Source of the DNA: Mageeibacillus sp.
GTDB lineage: Bacteria > Bacillota > Clostridia > Saccharofermentanales > Saccharofermentanaceae
Assembly (NCBI GenBank): GCA_022484595.1
Contig: JAKVLB010000002.1
Coordinates: 1-64,000, forward strand
Reading direction: 5' to 3'
Length of the DNA: 64,000 bases
In this document: positions 54,134 through 63,517 of the stretch, piece after piece
How the letters are laid out: each line of letters begins with the position of its first letter
How positions within the stretch are numbered: the stretch's first letter is position 1
Translations under genes and position numbers: made by a program
Notes under the pieces: model-generated
What the model was told of the DNA's origin: nothing
The model's database searches: none
Seen by the model: only the letters and a program-made list of their open reading frames with translations

Positions 54134-54157
54134 TTTGCTTTAAGCAAAGCTATTATA
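54134..54157 (-). promoter_or_regulatory. Promoter and operator-like palindrome of the serine operon
   Basis: On the minus strand TATAAT (54152-54157) is followed at the expected start of transcription by the perfect dyad TTTGCTT-a-AAGCAAA (54134-54148). The -35 is weak (TTCATT at 17 bp). A repressor on the dyad would block initiation. Confidence 0.5.
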
Positions 54158-54212
54158 TACTTGTGCAAATTGAAAATGAAGTTGTCGACAATGGTGCGAA
54201 TCAACAAAAAAA

Positions 54213-54251
54213 GAATTCCCCGCAACCTTTTTATTGGTTTACGGGGAATTC
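54213..54251 (-). terminator. Terminator of the PP2C-like membrane protein gene
   Basis: gaattccccg and cggggaattc pair perfectly over 10 bp, with further inner pairs, and eight T residues follow on the minus strand. Confidence 0.9.
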
Positions 54252-54282
54252 AAAGCCTTAATGATTTTCGCTTTCCTTTACA

Positions 54283-57200
54283 TCAGTTCACAGTTATCGC
54301 ACCTGCCACAGTTGTGGTCGTAGTTGTGTTGCCGTCTGCAGCTGCCGCAGTTGTTGCAGCAGTAGTTGCGGCTGTGTCGCCTCCTGCAGCTGTTGTCGCG
54401 GCAGTCGTATAATCACTTGCTATTTCTCCCGTGATAACGCCTGCCGGAGGAAGCAGAAGCTTGTCATTTGTGTTCGGTCCGGTATATGTGTCAGCACTCA
54501 AACCGTTGTATGCAAGAATAATTCCGATTCTCGGATCTGATGCGTTCTCAAGATCGATGTTATAAACATTGTGGAAGAGATCCCACCATGTTCTGTAGCC
54601 TATATAATCGGAAAAGTCGTAATAACCGATAGGCGCAGTATCAGCAGCAGGCGCAGCGGTAGTATCTGTTGCCGAAGTCTCAACGACACTCTCGGATGCA
54701 ACCGGACTTGGCGTCGACTCCGTTGACTCGTTGGCATTGGAGTTGCTGCAGCCTTTCGCGATAAGGGATATGACAATAATAATAAAGATCAGTAAAACTG
54801 CGACAAATGCAAGGAAAATATAGCCGTTGCGGTTTAACTTAAATCTCTTGCCGCCTTTGCCACCGTTGCCGCCGTTGCCGCTTCTTGCTCCGTACTGTGC
54901 TGTGCGGGATGTGTTCGGTCCGCCCGGTCTTGTTCCGGCGGCACCTGTTCCGGCACCGGACGGTCTGTAGGCTGACTGACCCGGATTCGTGTACTGTGAC
55001 TGCTGTTGTGAATAGTCAAGCGGCTGCTGTGTCTGAGAACCGTTGACACCCTCATAATCATAAGCATTGCCGGCGTTTCTTGCGCTCGTATCGTCAACAC
55101 CGAGAATAGAATTCACCCAGTCATCGTCAAGCTTGGAAGAAGACGAAGCAGAAGCTGTCTGTGCCTGAACCTCAGCCTCCGGCTGCTCGTACTGAGGCAT
55201 CTGAGGTTGATCCGGGTTCTGAGGATATTCCCCGTTGCCGCCCGTATAACCCTGATTATTTGTATCATCGCCTCCAAAATTAACAAATTCATTTCCGTCC
55301 ATAGCTGCACCTCCCTGAGCATTATATGCACCATAGTTCTGCTGGTCGTTCTGAGGGAATGCTTCACCGCCGTACGGCTGATAAGGCGGAGCAGCCTGTG
55401 TCTGTTCCTCTCTCAGTATTGAATTGTCGTAATCACCGTAAGTATAGGTATCCTTCGGCTCCTCATTAACCGGCTGCTGTGAGTTGATGGCATTTACCGG
55501 AGTATCATAATTGTCGCCGTCATAAAGCGGCATCTGAGGAATATCGTCAGCAGAAGAAATTGAATCATCCTCAACCATCTCGACGCCGTTTCCGAACGGC
55601 AGGACGAACGAATCATCCTGCGTCCGTTCAGCATCGCTCTGTGATGCGGCCGGTGCTTCAGTCTGTACCGGCTTTGCAGGCTCAACCTTGCCTGTCTCAG
55701 GGAAATCAACGTTGAGTTTATCTTCATCGCGGACAACCGGCTTCTCTTCATTGATATCATATTCCGGAACAAACAGCTCCGTTGCATCCTCGGAAGGAAC
55801 CGGCGCAGGTGCAGGCGCAAGCGTCGCATCATCACCAAAAACAAGCGGCGGAGTATCCATAAGTTCTTCTGCTCCCGCCTTGCCGTAAGGGTCAAACGGA
55901 ACCTCTGACGCTTTGACTGCCGCATCATCTGTCTTCTGCTCCGACAAACCTACTGTATCTGTATTGAAGACTATCTCATCAGCTTTGTTTACTATCTCCG
56001 GGGCCTGCGGCATCTTGATTTCTGACACAGGCTCTTCACTGAGTTCTTCAGGATTGGTCTCCTGAACATGTGCCTCTGCTTTTGCTCTGGATTCCTGAAT
56101 GGCTTTTGCAAGAATTCCGTTACTGTCCTGCGCAAACAGGATTGAATTCAGATTCTCCACAGGCTTCGTCGGCGAATCGTCGGAAGTATCCGGCGTAAAC
56201 GCTGTCTGTGAAATCGTCTGCATCTTTACGGTATTGGAATTATCGTTTCCGCCGGAAGCAGCATCTGTGCCGTTCTCCGGTACATCACCGAAACTTGTAA
56301 CAAACGGCGAAGTCATTGCTGCCTGAGCAGGCGCTGATACAGCTGCAGAACCCAGAGCAGTTCCCGCAGTCTGTGCCGCTGCCGCAGCCTGTGCCGCGGC
56401 TTTTGCCGTATTGCTGTCTTTCTCCGCGGAAGTCTGCATCGCGCTGAACAGGTTCTTCATGACTTCTTCTGCTGATATCTCCTGAATAGGTTCTGAAGCT
56501 CCCGGAAAATCAATTTTATCAGCCTTCACGGGACTCTGACCGCTTACCGCCGTCTCATCACCGAAGAACAGCTTTGCGCCGTCGCCTTCTTTGACTGCAT
56601 TGCTCTTGTCCGCCTCAGGACCCTTGCCGTCCAGATTGACGAATCCGGCATCTGCGACTGCTTCAGCCGCAGCTCCTACAACACCGCCTTCAACAGTAGA
56701 CTCAATTATCTCCGACGTATCTTCTGAAGCTGCTTTATTCTTTCTGAAACCAAACAGTCCTTTCTTCTCTTCCTTCGTCACGCTCTCGACAAAAGATATC
56801 GAGAACTGCATAGGTGTATTTGGAATTCTTGCCGATGCCTGGGTAATAACGGCACCAGCCGCGTCACACTGATCGTCAGCATCAGTAAGTATCCTTAGGA
56901 TCTCACGCTGTCCCAACGCATCATATACGGCCTTGTTGCAAAGAATAATGCAGTCATCCGGTGTAAGTGTGAAGAAATTTGACCACAGGGCATTGGCGGT
57001 CTTGGACGAACAGTAATACTGAAAATCTCCGACTCTGTTGCCGTATGCGTCAATTGCCTCCATTGGAATACCCGCGTCCGTGAGCGGGAATAAAGTATCG
57101 TCTCTGTAAAGAAAGGCGAGACCGTTGCCGATTGTAACGGCAAAGACTTCCGCATCCTTAACGATTACGCCAGAGAAATAAGGTGTTCTGACTTCACTGT

Positions 57201-57534
57201 CCGGGAGCTTCATCGTTCCGGCTACGTCTACCGCAGTCGAAAGGAACTTTTCGATCATAGAATCGATTTCCTTGTGGCCGAACTTAACATCGGAACAAAG
57301 ATTACGAAGCTGGGGTTCGAACGGGGGAAGTGTTCCCGGCTCAAAGCCCTGAATTGTTGGGTGTGTAAAGATAGAGAAGAAGAAACCTTTCTCTTCCTTG
57401 TCTATCGTAATATCTGCCTGACGGTTTTCCCTCTTGCCGCAGAGTCTTCCGTCCATATAGAATGCATCCGTCAAAACCTGTGATGGAAAATATCTCGCCG
57501 TTAACGTACTTGCAAGTCGTGTCAACGTAGCCAT
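54283..57534 (-). CDS. Transmembrane protein with degenerate PP2C-like domain, long disordered linker and LysM-like outer domain
   Basis: 1,083 residues. Residues ~1-255 follow the PPM/PP2C phosphatase pattern: YFSGVIVKDAEVFAVTIGNGLAFLYRDDTL (two parts YFSGVIVKDAEVFAV and TIGNGLAFLYRDD) and LTPDDCIILCNKAVYDALG, but the metal Asp positions are lost (GD to GN, SDG to NKA). A ~640-residue linker rich in Ala, Glu, Asp, Pro and Gln, then Tyr-Gln-Gly, is surely disordered. A basic stop KRFKLNRNGYIF precedes one membrane helix (~900-922), placing the N-terminus inside. Outside is a Ser/Thr-rich spacer, a LysM-like unit (TWWDLFHNVYNIDLENASD, ILAYNGL, DKLLLPP) and a Thr-Ala-rich tail. It may link the cell wall to cytoplasmic signalling; role unknown. 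Confidence 0.8.
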   Translation of the reverse strand: MATLTRLASTLTARYFPSQVLTDAFYMDGRLCGKRENRQADITIDKEEKGFFFSIFTHPTIQGFEPGTLPPFEPQLRNLCSDVKFGHKEIDSMIEKFLSTAVDVAGTMKLPDSEVRTPYFSGVIVKDAEVFAVTIGNGLAFLYRDDTLFPLTDAGIPMEAIDAYGNRVGDFQYYCSSKTANALWSNFFTLTPDDCIILCNKAVYDALGQREILRILTDADDQCDAAGAVITQASARIPNTPMQFSISFVESVTKEEKKGLFGFRKNKAASEDTSEIIESTVEGGVVGAAAEAVADAGFVNLDGKGPEADKSNAVKEGDGAKLFFGDETAVSGQSPVKADKIDFPGASEPIQEISAEEVMKNLFSAMQTSAEKDSNTAKAAAQAAAAAQTAGTALGSAAVSAPAQAAMTSPFVTSFGDVPENGTDAASGGNDNSNTVKMQTISQTAFTPDTSDDSPTKPVENLNSILFAQDSNGILAKAIQESRAKAEAHVQETNPEELSEEPVSEIKMPQAPEIVNKADEIVFNTDTVGLSEQKTDDAAVKASEVPFDPYGKAGAEELMDTPPLVFGDDATLAPAPAPVPSEDATELFVPEYDINEEKPVVRDEDKLNVDFPETGKVEPAKPVQTEAPAASQSDAERTQDDSFVLPFGNGVEMVEDDSISSADDIPQMPLYDGDNYDTPVNAINSQQPVNEEPKDTYTYGDYDNSILREEQTQAAPPYQPYGGEAFPQNDQQNYGAYNAQGGAAMDGNEFVNFGGDDTNNQGYTGGNGEYPQNPDQPQMPQYEQPEAEVQAQTASASSSSKLDDDWVNSILGVDDTSARNAGNAYDYEGVNGSQTQQPLDYSQQQSQYTNPGQSAYRPSGAGTGAAGTRPGGPNTSRTAQYGARSGNGGNGGKGGKRFKLNRNGYIFLAFVAVLLIFIIIVISLIAKGCSNSNANESTESTPSPVASESVVETSATDTTAAPAADTAPIGYYDFSDYIGYRTWWDLFHNVYNIDLENASDPRIGIILAYNGLSADTYTGPNTNDKLLLPPAGVITGEIASDYTTAATTAAGGDTAATTAATTAAAADGNTTTTTTVAGAITVN

Positions 57535-57567
57535 TTGAAATTGTCCTCCGAGTAATTATTCAAAATA

Positions 57568-57573
57568 ATTATA
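57568..57573 (-). promoter_or_regulatory. Extended -10 promoter of the PP2C-like gene
   Basis: TGtTATAAT on the minus strand lies 34 bp before the ATG, with TTGTCA 15 bp further upstream as an imperfectly spaced -35. GGAGGA precedes the ATG. Confidence 0.5.
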
Positions 57574-57630
57574 ACACATCGATTATTTTGACAAACATTT
57601 TAAGGGTTTTTTAACACTACTGTCATAAAA

Positions 57631-57656
57631 GAACGCGGAGAATACTCCCCGCGTTC
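57631..57656 (-). terminator. Terminator of the DUF885 lipoprotein gene
   Basis: gaacgcgg and ccgcgttc arms, extended by inner pairs, form a stable stem followed on the minus strand by TTTTAT. Confidence 0.75.
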
Positions 57657-57681
57657 GTAATTATCCGGCAATGCCGTGCTG

Positions 57682-59694
57682 TCAGTTTCCTGCAAGTTCA
57701 GCATCCATGTGTGCCTGAATCTGTGAGTACGTACCTGAAAGAGCATTGAGATATGCCGTATGGATCTCCATGTCAGACGCATCAGGGTATTTCTCCTGCT
57801 CTTCCTTGATTATTTCACAGGTGTTGATGTAACCCATTCCGTACTTGACGTAATAGCACGGGTCTGTGAGCACCAGTGTGTAAATATCCTGCAGCTGGTC
57901 TGCAGTCATCTCTCCGTAAAAGCTGCTGAAATTATCGTTATAGTAATCAACGCAGTCCTGGAGACTCCAGCCTTCCCAGTGAATTCCGAAATCGATTCTC
58001 GTGCCGTAAACGGTATTCATGGCATCTTCAAGCTTCAGCAGCTGCTGAACATCCTCGGACCCGCCTTCGCCGAAATATTTCATTACATAACACTCGCAGT
58101 ATGTTGCCCATCCTTCAGCATAGCCAATTGAATCGCATATATACATGTAGGGGTGCGACGTGTGTGAACGCGTGTAGATTGACTGATACATATGCCCCGG
58201 GTAGCCCTCGTGACCGAGTGTCACGCCGATATCGCTATCGGCATTGCTGTTATTAACTATGATTCTGTTGGAATCGAAATCATCAACATGGTACGCAATA
58301 TATGCGGCAGGACTGAAATTCTCTTCAAGTGCTTCAGGAACATCCATCAGTGAATACTTGTGTTCAGGGATCTCCGGAAAATCAGTCTTGATTTCTCCGT
58401 AAAGGTAATCGAGATTCTCCTGGAAAGTTCCCTTGCTGTAGCTGTGTGACAAATACTCATCAACCCAGTCCTGACCGCCGTTGATAATTGTCTGCATGCC
58501 GGAAGCTATACCGCTGATCTCATTGTCAACACTTGTTATGGAGTCATCAACAGTCTCATCGCTGTTTGACTGTCCTCTTACGATATAGGCATAGTAGGCA
58601 TCTCCGCCGCGATATCTGCAAAGACCCGCGTCTTCTCCGCCGGAACCCTCGAGAGCTCTCATTCGCGTAGCGCACTCTTCAAATTCAGGGAAAACGACAT
58701 CGTGCATCGCCGTATCATTCTCATCTATAAGTCTGTCTCTGTCCGTATCTGACAGGCCGTCGATGTTGTCGAGCCTTGAAGCAAAAGAATCATACAGGAA
58801 GCAGTCGTCCTTCTGCTCGACGAGACTGTCAAAAGACTCGGCGGCTTTCTCATAACTGTTGTCAGATGAGATAAAACCATACTCAACCCGCTTCTCTTCA
58901 AACGTACACATGTCGTCATAATATCTGTCAATATCGTCAAGGAGAAGAATGTAATTCTCCGCATCTTCAACGGTGTCAAACTGATAAAGGTCGAGAATGA
59001 AAAGAATATCAGACTGAGGACCGACAAGGTAATTGAATGTTGTAGTGTAATAATTAAAAGCTGTATATGAGTATCCGTACACTGCTTCCTGAATGTCATA
59101 CACCATCTTGTCGTAACAGATGCGGTCGTCATCATCCAGAGTAGAATAATCTATAGTGTAAAGCTTCTCGAGCTCGCCGCTGCAGAAAGCCTTCTCCTCG
59201 GGATAATCATCAGCGGTTATATCGACATCACTCCAGGACACATCGTCACATTCAAGTCCCAAAGCCTCAGGGTTCTTGAAGTAAATTTCTATATCGGCAT
59301 AATCATCAACATAGTGCTGAAGGTATTCAGTCTCAACCTGATCAAGAAGCGTTGCCGCATCATCGCCGGCAACATCGCCGGGCGCATGCTCGGGATGAAT
59401 CTCTTCTGCTGTAGCCACGTGATCCGGGTACGTCAGATCGTCTGATGTCTCGATGTAATCATCAAGTCCATCGGGCTGGGAAGCCTGAGACTCATCAGGA
59501 TAAGACGCATCTGAAGACTCCTGCGGAACAGATGAATCCGTCTCGCCGCTGTCGCAGTATTTGGAAGCGCCCCCACTGACAGCGTCGTCATCGTCGGAAT
59601 CCTTCGTACTCCTGCGCGCGTTGCATGCTGATAATGAAAACAGCATGGCGGCCATAACAAGAAGCGCCGTTAATTTGATATGGAATTTTTTCAT
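57682..59694 (-). CDS. DUF885-family lipoprotein, probable metallopeptidase
   Basis: 670 residues. The N-terminus MKKFHIKLTALLVMAAMLFS ends in the lipobox LSAC, so it is lipid-anchored outside the membrane; a ~90-residue acidic Ser/Asp-rich linker follows. The DUF885 core carries the zinc site HEGYPGHMYQ (~500) with a downstream Glu in YAEGWATYCE, as in HExxH-type gluzincin-like enzymes. It likely cleaves peptides at the cell surface, an inference from the family. A TATAAT on the minus strand (59730-59735) lies 36 bp before the ATG. Confidence 0.9.
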   Translation of the reverse strand: MKKFHIKLTALLVMAAMLFSLSACNARRSTKDSDDDDAVSGGASKYCDSGETDSSVPQESSDASYPDESQASQPDGLDDYIETSDDLTYPDHVATAEEIHPEHAPGDVAGDDAATLLDQVETEYLQHYVDDYADIEIYFKNPEALGLECDDVSWSDVDITADDYPEEKAFCSGELEKLYTIDYSTLDDDDRICYDKMVYDIQEAVYGYSYTAFNYYTTTFNYLVGPQSDILFILDLYQFDTVEDAENYILLLDDIDRYYDDMCTFEEKRVEYGFISSDNSYEKAAESFDSLVEQKDDCFLYDSFASRLDNIDGLSDTDRDRLIDENDTAMHDVVFPEFEECATRMRALEGSGGEDAGLCRYRGGDAYYAYIVRGQSNSDETVDDSITSVDNEISGIASGMQTIINGGQDWVDEYLSHSYSKGTFQENLDYLYGEIKTDFPEIPEHKYSLMDVPEALEENFSPAAYIAYHVDDFDSNRIIVNNSNADSDIGVTLGHEGYPGHMYQSIYTRSHTSHPYMYICDSIGYAEGWATYCECYVMKYFGEGGSEDVQQLLKLEDAMNTVYGTRIDFGIHWEGWSLQDCVDYYNDNFSSFYGEMTADQLQDIYTLVLTDPCYYVKYGMGYINTCEIIKEEQEKYPDASDMEIHTAYLNALSGTYSQIQAHMDAELAGN

Positions 59695-59746
59695 TTAGGA
59701 ATATCCCCTTCCTGTATTTATCGGACATCATTATATCAAAACATGC

Positions 59747-61531
59747 TCATAATTGTTCGTCAACGGGTAAATCATTCGCGAACATGTCGCGAATCTCATG
59801 CACACGAACGACAAGCCTGCGGTAATCTACCGCGCCGTCGGCATGCTTGGGAATTGATGCCAGGAAAACTATATCCGTCGGACGCTGTTCCTCTTCAAGA
59901 ATCAGACTGCATTCTTCATTGATTGCCGTCTCAAGTCTCTCCATCCCGGTGTTGTTGTAAAAATATGATTCTTCCGGAACCACCGCCGAGACAACCACAG
60001 GACCTGTTATGGAATCGATAACAACACTGCAGACCTCAACCACGCCCTCACACATCCCGACTACTTTGTCTATCCGCACAGGATATACCGATTTGTTGTT
60101 GATCTTGAACACGCGTCTGTATGTGCCGAGATAATAGAATTTCCCGTCCTCACTTTCTTTGCCGATCTCACCTGTAAGAAACCAGCTTCTGCCGTCGGTC
60201 AGTTTGTCATAGACAGATCTGACGCTTCCGTCCTTCATCCGGTATCCGTTGCATTTGCAGTCGGAACGCACTGCTATCTCCCCTTCGGTGGCATTCGGTT
60301 CATCGAAAAGCGTATCTTTATTGACTACCTTCATCAGAACCCCGGGAAGCGGAATACCGAATGCTCTGTCTGTCGCGAAATCAGGCGGTGCATATATGCA
60401 CGAGAAAGTCTCATCGTATCCGTTCATCGTATGGATCTCGCACTTCTTCCTCATCATGTCGAAAATGTTCTGAATGCCGGCTTTCTGCGAAGAAGTCAGA
60501 AGTCCGCCGCCGCAGATAATGAACGACACACATCTGAGAGCACTGCGATAATCTATCATGCCGTTGAATTTGGCAAGTGTTCCGGCATAGGCTACAAGCG
60601 CATCTGGTTTGTATTTTTTGATAGCATAGGCAATATTGTCGCAGTCAAACCAGGTAAACAGAAGCACGGTCTGGCCTGACAGCAAAACGTCATGGACACC
60701 TACAGTGAAACCGTAAACATAACAGTACTCATTGAGACACAGCACCCGCGACTGCCTCTTGAGAACGTCATGTGAGTGCTTATGCAGAAACATCTCCTTG
60801 TCAGCCGCAAGATTGACAGCCCCGGAACTCAGCTCAGTAGCTATGATATCCTCGTTGAAGCTTATTGCAGTGAAGAACAGTGCCGTGTGGGAGTTGTCTG
60901 CACATACCCTGACATCTTCAGACGCTCCGGTAATGTCTTTGCGTCCGGTATCGGACATCAATGAATCCCAGAAACAAAGCCTGATTCCGTTCTGGTGACA
61001 GGACGGTTTATCATATATGGACAGCGGATTGACAATATATTCCAGCCTGCTGACACCTGATATATAGTCGGAATACTTCCCTATTACTATCATCCCGATT
61101 TTTGTCTCTTTGGCGGCTTCAATATATGTGTTGTATTGATTGTGTGACATCAATGCGTATGTGGCTCCGGTTCCGACCGCAAATCTTCTGAAATCCTCCG
61201 GTGTGCTGTCAGGAATACAGAAAGCAACAGACGCACCAATCTTGTCCAAAGCATAGATTGATATCAATATATTCGGGCAGCCGCCCATGCAAAGGCACAC
61301 AGTATCACCCTCGCGCACTCCGACAGAACTCCATGCATGTGCGGCGTAATCAATCTGGTCAATCAGTCCTGCATATGTTACCTTGAGCTTCCAGTATTCA
61401 TATGCGACTCTCCCGGGATATTCATGTGCCGCTCTTGCCAGCCTGCCATACAATGTATCACCGCTGTTCGCGGCGGATCCGGTCTGCTCCGTCAGGTATG
61501 AAGGATAGAATTTGTTCCAGACGTTATCCAA
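59747..61531 (-). CDS. Degenerate ANL-superfamily (AMP-binding) protein
   Basis: 594 residues with the fold of acyl-CoA or peptide-synthetase adenylation enzymes: DTLYGRLARAAHEYPGRVAY at the start, ALDKIGASVAFCIPDSTPED, NGYDETF (family YGxTE), WFLTGEIGKESEDGKFYYLG and a small C-terminal domain. Key sites are lost: the Gly/Thr-rich phosphate loop is ALFFTAISFNED, TGD is TGE, the GRxDDxIK hinge is GTYRRVFKINN, and the catalytic Lys near the C-terminus (PKxxxGK) is replaced (PKHADGAVDY). Probably not a normal ligase. Single gene ending 53 bp before the DUF885 gene. Confidence 0.85.
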   Translation of the reverse strand: MDNVWNKFYPSYLTEQTGSAANSGDTLYGRLARAAHEYPGRVAYEYWKLKVTYAGLIDQIDYAAHAWSSVGVREGDTVCLCMGGCPNILISIYALDKIGASVAFCIPDSTPEDFRRFAVGTGATYALMSHNQYNTYIEAAKETKIGMIVIGKYSDYISGVSRLEYIVNPLSIYDKPSCHQNGIRLCFWDSLMSDTGRKDITGASEDVRVCADNSHTALFFTAISFNEDIIATELSSGAVNLAADKEMFLHKHSHDVLKRQSRVLCLNEYCYVYGFTVGVHDVLLSGQTVLLFTWFDCDNIAYAIKKYKPDALVAYAGTLAKFNGMIDYRSALRCVSFIICGGGLLTSSQKAGIQNIFDMMRKKCEIHTMNGYDETFSCIYAPPDFATDRAFGIPLPGVLMKVVNKDTLFDEPNATEGEIAVRSDCKCNGYRMKDGSVRSVYDKLTDGRSWFLTGEIGKESEDGKFYYLGTYRRVFKINNKSVYPVRIDKVVGMCEGVVEVCSVVIDSITGPVVVSAVVPEESYFYNNTGMERLETAINEECSLILEEEQRPTDIVFLASIPKHADGAVDYRRLVVRVHEIRDMFANDLPVDEQL

Positions 61532-61587
61532 TATTCAGGCTCCTAAAATCAATTATGTTTAATAATATACTCAATTCTGACATTGGT

Positions 61588-61617
61588 AAACCCCCCAAGA
61601 GTTATCTTGGAGGGTTT
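61588..61617 (-). terminator. Hairpin after the ammonium transporter gene
   Basis: aaaccccccaag and cttggagggttt pair at 11 of 12 positions around a 6-nt loop; only a short T stretch follows on either strand, so efficiency may be partial. Confidence 0.55.
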
Positions 61618-61666
61618 ATCATGGGGGTGTCAGAATATGCCTGCTATGAGGCGTATTCGAGCTAAG

Positions 61667-63442
61667 TTAATCGGCAGTGTCCTGGAGAGCGGCAAAACCT
61701 GTCTCTCCGGTTCTTACCTTCATGATGTCAAGAACATTGTAAACAAATATCTTGCCATCACCGATATGACCGGTATATAGTGTCTTTCTTGCTGCATCGA
61801 CAACATCCTGAACCGGTACCTTTGATACCACAATGTCAACCTGTACTTTCGGAAGCAGTGAAGCCTCAACAGGTACGCCTCTGTAGTATTCCTGGCGTCC
61901 CTTCTGTACGCCGCAGCCGAGCACATGTGAAACCGTCATTCCTGTAATTCCGATCTTCATCATTGCGTTCTTAAGAGCATCGAGTCGGGCCTCTTTGCAG
62001 ACAATCTCAATTTTTGTAAATCTCGGACCATCGGCATGGTTCTCATCGAAAACAGGTACCGACTTGATCTCGACTGCCTCAGCTGCAGGGATAGACCCTG
62101 TAACCGCAACCGGTGCATCATCACCTTCAACAATCGCCTGCGGTCTCATTGCGAAACCGGCAAACGCTGTCGGAAGTCCATGCTCTGTTGCATCGAGTCC
62201 TTCAATCTCTTCCTCACGGGATACGCGAAGACCTACAGTCTTCTCAATAATCGTGAAAGTAATGAGCATTGTCACTGTGGTCCATGCAATGATACATGTA
62301 ATTCCGAGGATCTGAACTCCGAAAACCTTAAGTCCTGCCAGGAAATCAGTTCCGTTGACAAGAGCATATATAGGTCCGTCTACACCGGCAGAAGCTTTGC
62401 TTGTTGACAGAAGGCCGGCCGCCAATGTACCCCAGATACCATTTGCAAGATGTACTCCGACCGCACCGACCGGATCATCAATATGGAACTTGGTGTCAAG
62501 TTTTTCGACAACCAGTACGACAATAATTCCTGATACGATACCGACGATTGTTGCACCGATGGCATCCAATGTGTGACATCCTGCGGTAATTCCGACAAGT
62601 CCTGCAAGTGATGCATTAAGACACATCGAGACATCCGGCTTACCGTTCTTTAACCATGTGAAAATCATGCAGGTAACTGTGGCAACTGCAGGCGCAATGG
62701 TCGTTGTAAGGAAAATTGCCGCAAGCTGCGGGCCTGAGGTTGCAGCCGCTCCGTTGAATCCGTACCAGCCGAACCAAAGAATAAAGCAGCCGAGAGCACC
62801 GATTACAAGGTTATGACCAAGTATGGCATTGACCTTGACCACCTTTCCTGATGCGTTCTTTACATACTTTCCGATACGCGGTCCAAGCATTGCAGCTCCG
62901 ATGAGCGCCGCTACTCCTCCGACAGTATGGATGCAGGCAGAACCTGCGAAATCGATAAAGCCGAGTTTTGCGAGCCAGCCCTGAGAGTTCCATGTCCAGC
63001 CTGCTTCAATCGGGTATACGACAAGCGAAATAACAGCCGAATAAATGCAGTATGACAGAAATTTCGTTCTCTCGGCCATAGCACCCGATACGATAGTTGC
63101 AGCGGTTGCGCAGAACACGAGATTAAAGACGAAGCTTGATGCGTTAGCCTCCATAAAGCCCGAAAAATCCGTAAACATCTGCATGTTCGGAACTCCGATG
63201 AGACCAAATACATAGTTTTCGCTCATCATGAGTCCAAATCCCAATATCATAAAGCACGGTGTGCCGATACAGAAATCCATCAGGTTTTTCATTATGATGT
63301 TTCCGGCGTTCTTGGCGCGGGTGAAACCTGACTCAACCATAGCAAAGCCGGCCTGCATAAAGAACACCAGTGCGGCACCGATAAGGTACCAGATTCCAAA
63401 TGCTTCGGACGTGATCATGTCACTGATCTGATTGATGTCCAT
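61667..63442 (-). CDS. amt: Ammonium transporter fused to a P-II regulatory domain
   Basis: 591 residues. Residues 1 to ~430 are an Amt channel with about eleven helices (FFMQAGFAMVESGFTRAKNAG, DFAGSACIHTVGGVAALIGA, CHTLDAIGATIVG), conducting ammonium inward. After a linker, residues ~470-591 are a P-II (GlnB/GlnK) domain: RFTKIEIVCKEARLDALKNA, MTVSHVLGCGVQKGRQEYYR (T-loop with the Tyr), PKVQVDIVVSKVPVQDVVDA and TGHIGDGKIFVYNV (nucleotide site). The fused domain presumably plugs the pore according to ATP, ADP and 2-oxoglutarate. GGAGG lies 9 bp upstream. It lies just after glnN. Confidence 0.95.
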   Translation of the reverse strand: MDINQISDMITSEAFGIWYLIGAALVFFMQAGFAMVESGFTRAKNAGNIIMKNLMDFCIGTPCFMILGFGLMMSENYVFGLIGVPNMQMFTDFSGFMEANASSFVFNLVFCATAATIVSGAMAERTKFLSYCIYSAVISLVVYPIEAGWTWNSQGWLAKLGFIDFAGSACIHTVGGVAALIGAAMLGPRIGKYVKNASGKVVKVNAILGHNLVIGALGCFILWFGWYGFNGAAATSGPQLAAIFLTTTIAPAVATVTCMIFTWLKNGKPDVSMCLNASLAGLVGITAGCHTLDAIGATIVGIVSGIIVVLVVEKLDTKFHIDDPVGAVGVHLANGIWGTLAAGLLSTSKASAGVDGPIYALVNGTDFLAGLKVFGVQILGITCIIAWTTVTMLITFTIIEKTVGLRVSREEEIEGLDATEHGLPTAFAGFAMRPQAIVEGDDAPVAVTGSIPAAEAVEIKSVPVFDENHADGPRFTKIEIVCKEARLDALKNAMMKIGITGMTVSHVLGCGVQKGRQEYYRGVPVEASLLPKVQVDIVVSKVPVQDVVDAARKTLYTGHIGDGKIFVYNVLDIMKVRTGETGFAALQDTAD

Positions 63443-63477
63443 AATTTTGTTCCTCCTTCTTTTTATATTTCCTTTAA

Positions 63478-63506
63478 GCGTGCCCCGCTGTCCGGGCGAG
63501 GCACGC
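63478..63506 (-). terminator. GC-rich hairpin between glnN and amt
   Basis: gcgtgcc and ggcacgc arms plus inner cgc/gcg pairs make a strong hairpin without a T-run on the minus strand, perhaps an attenuator or processing site controlling read-through into amt. Confidence 0.5.
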
Positions 63507-63517
63507 GGGAAAACAAA

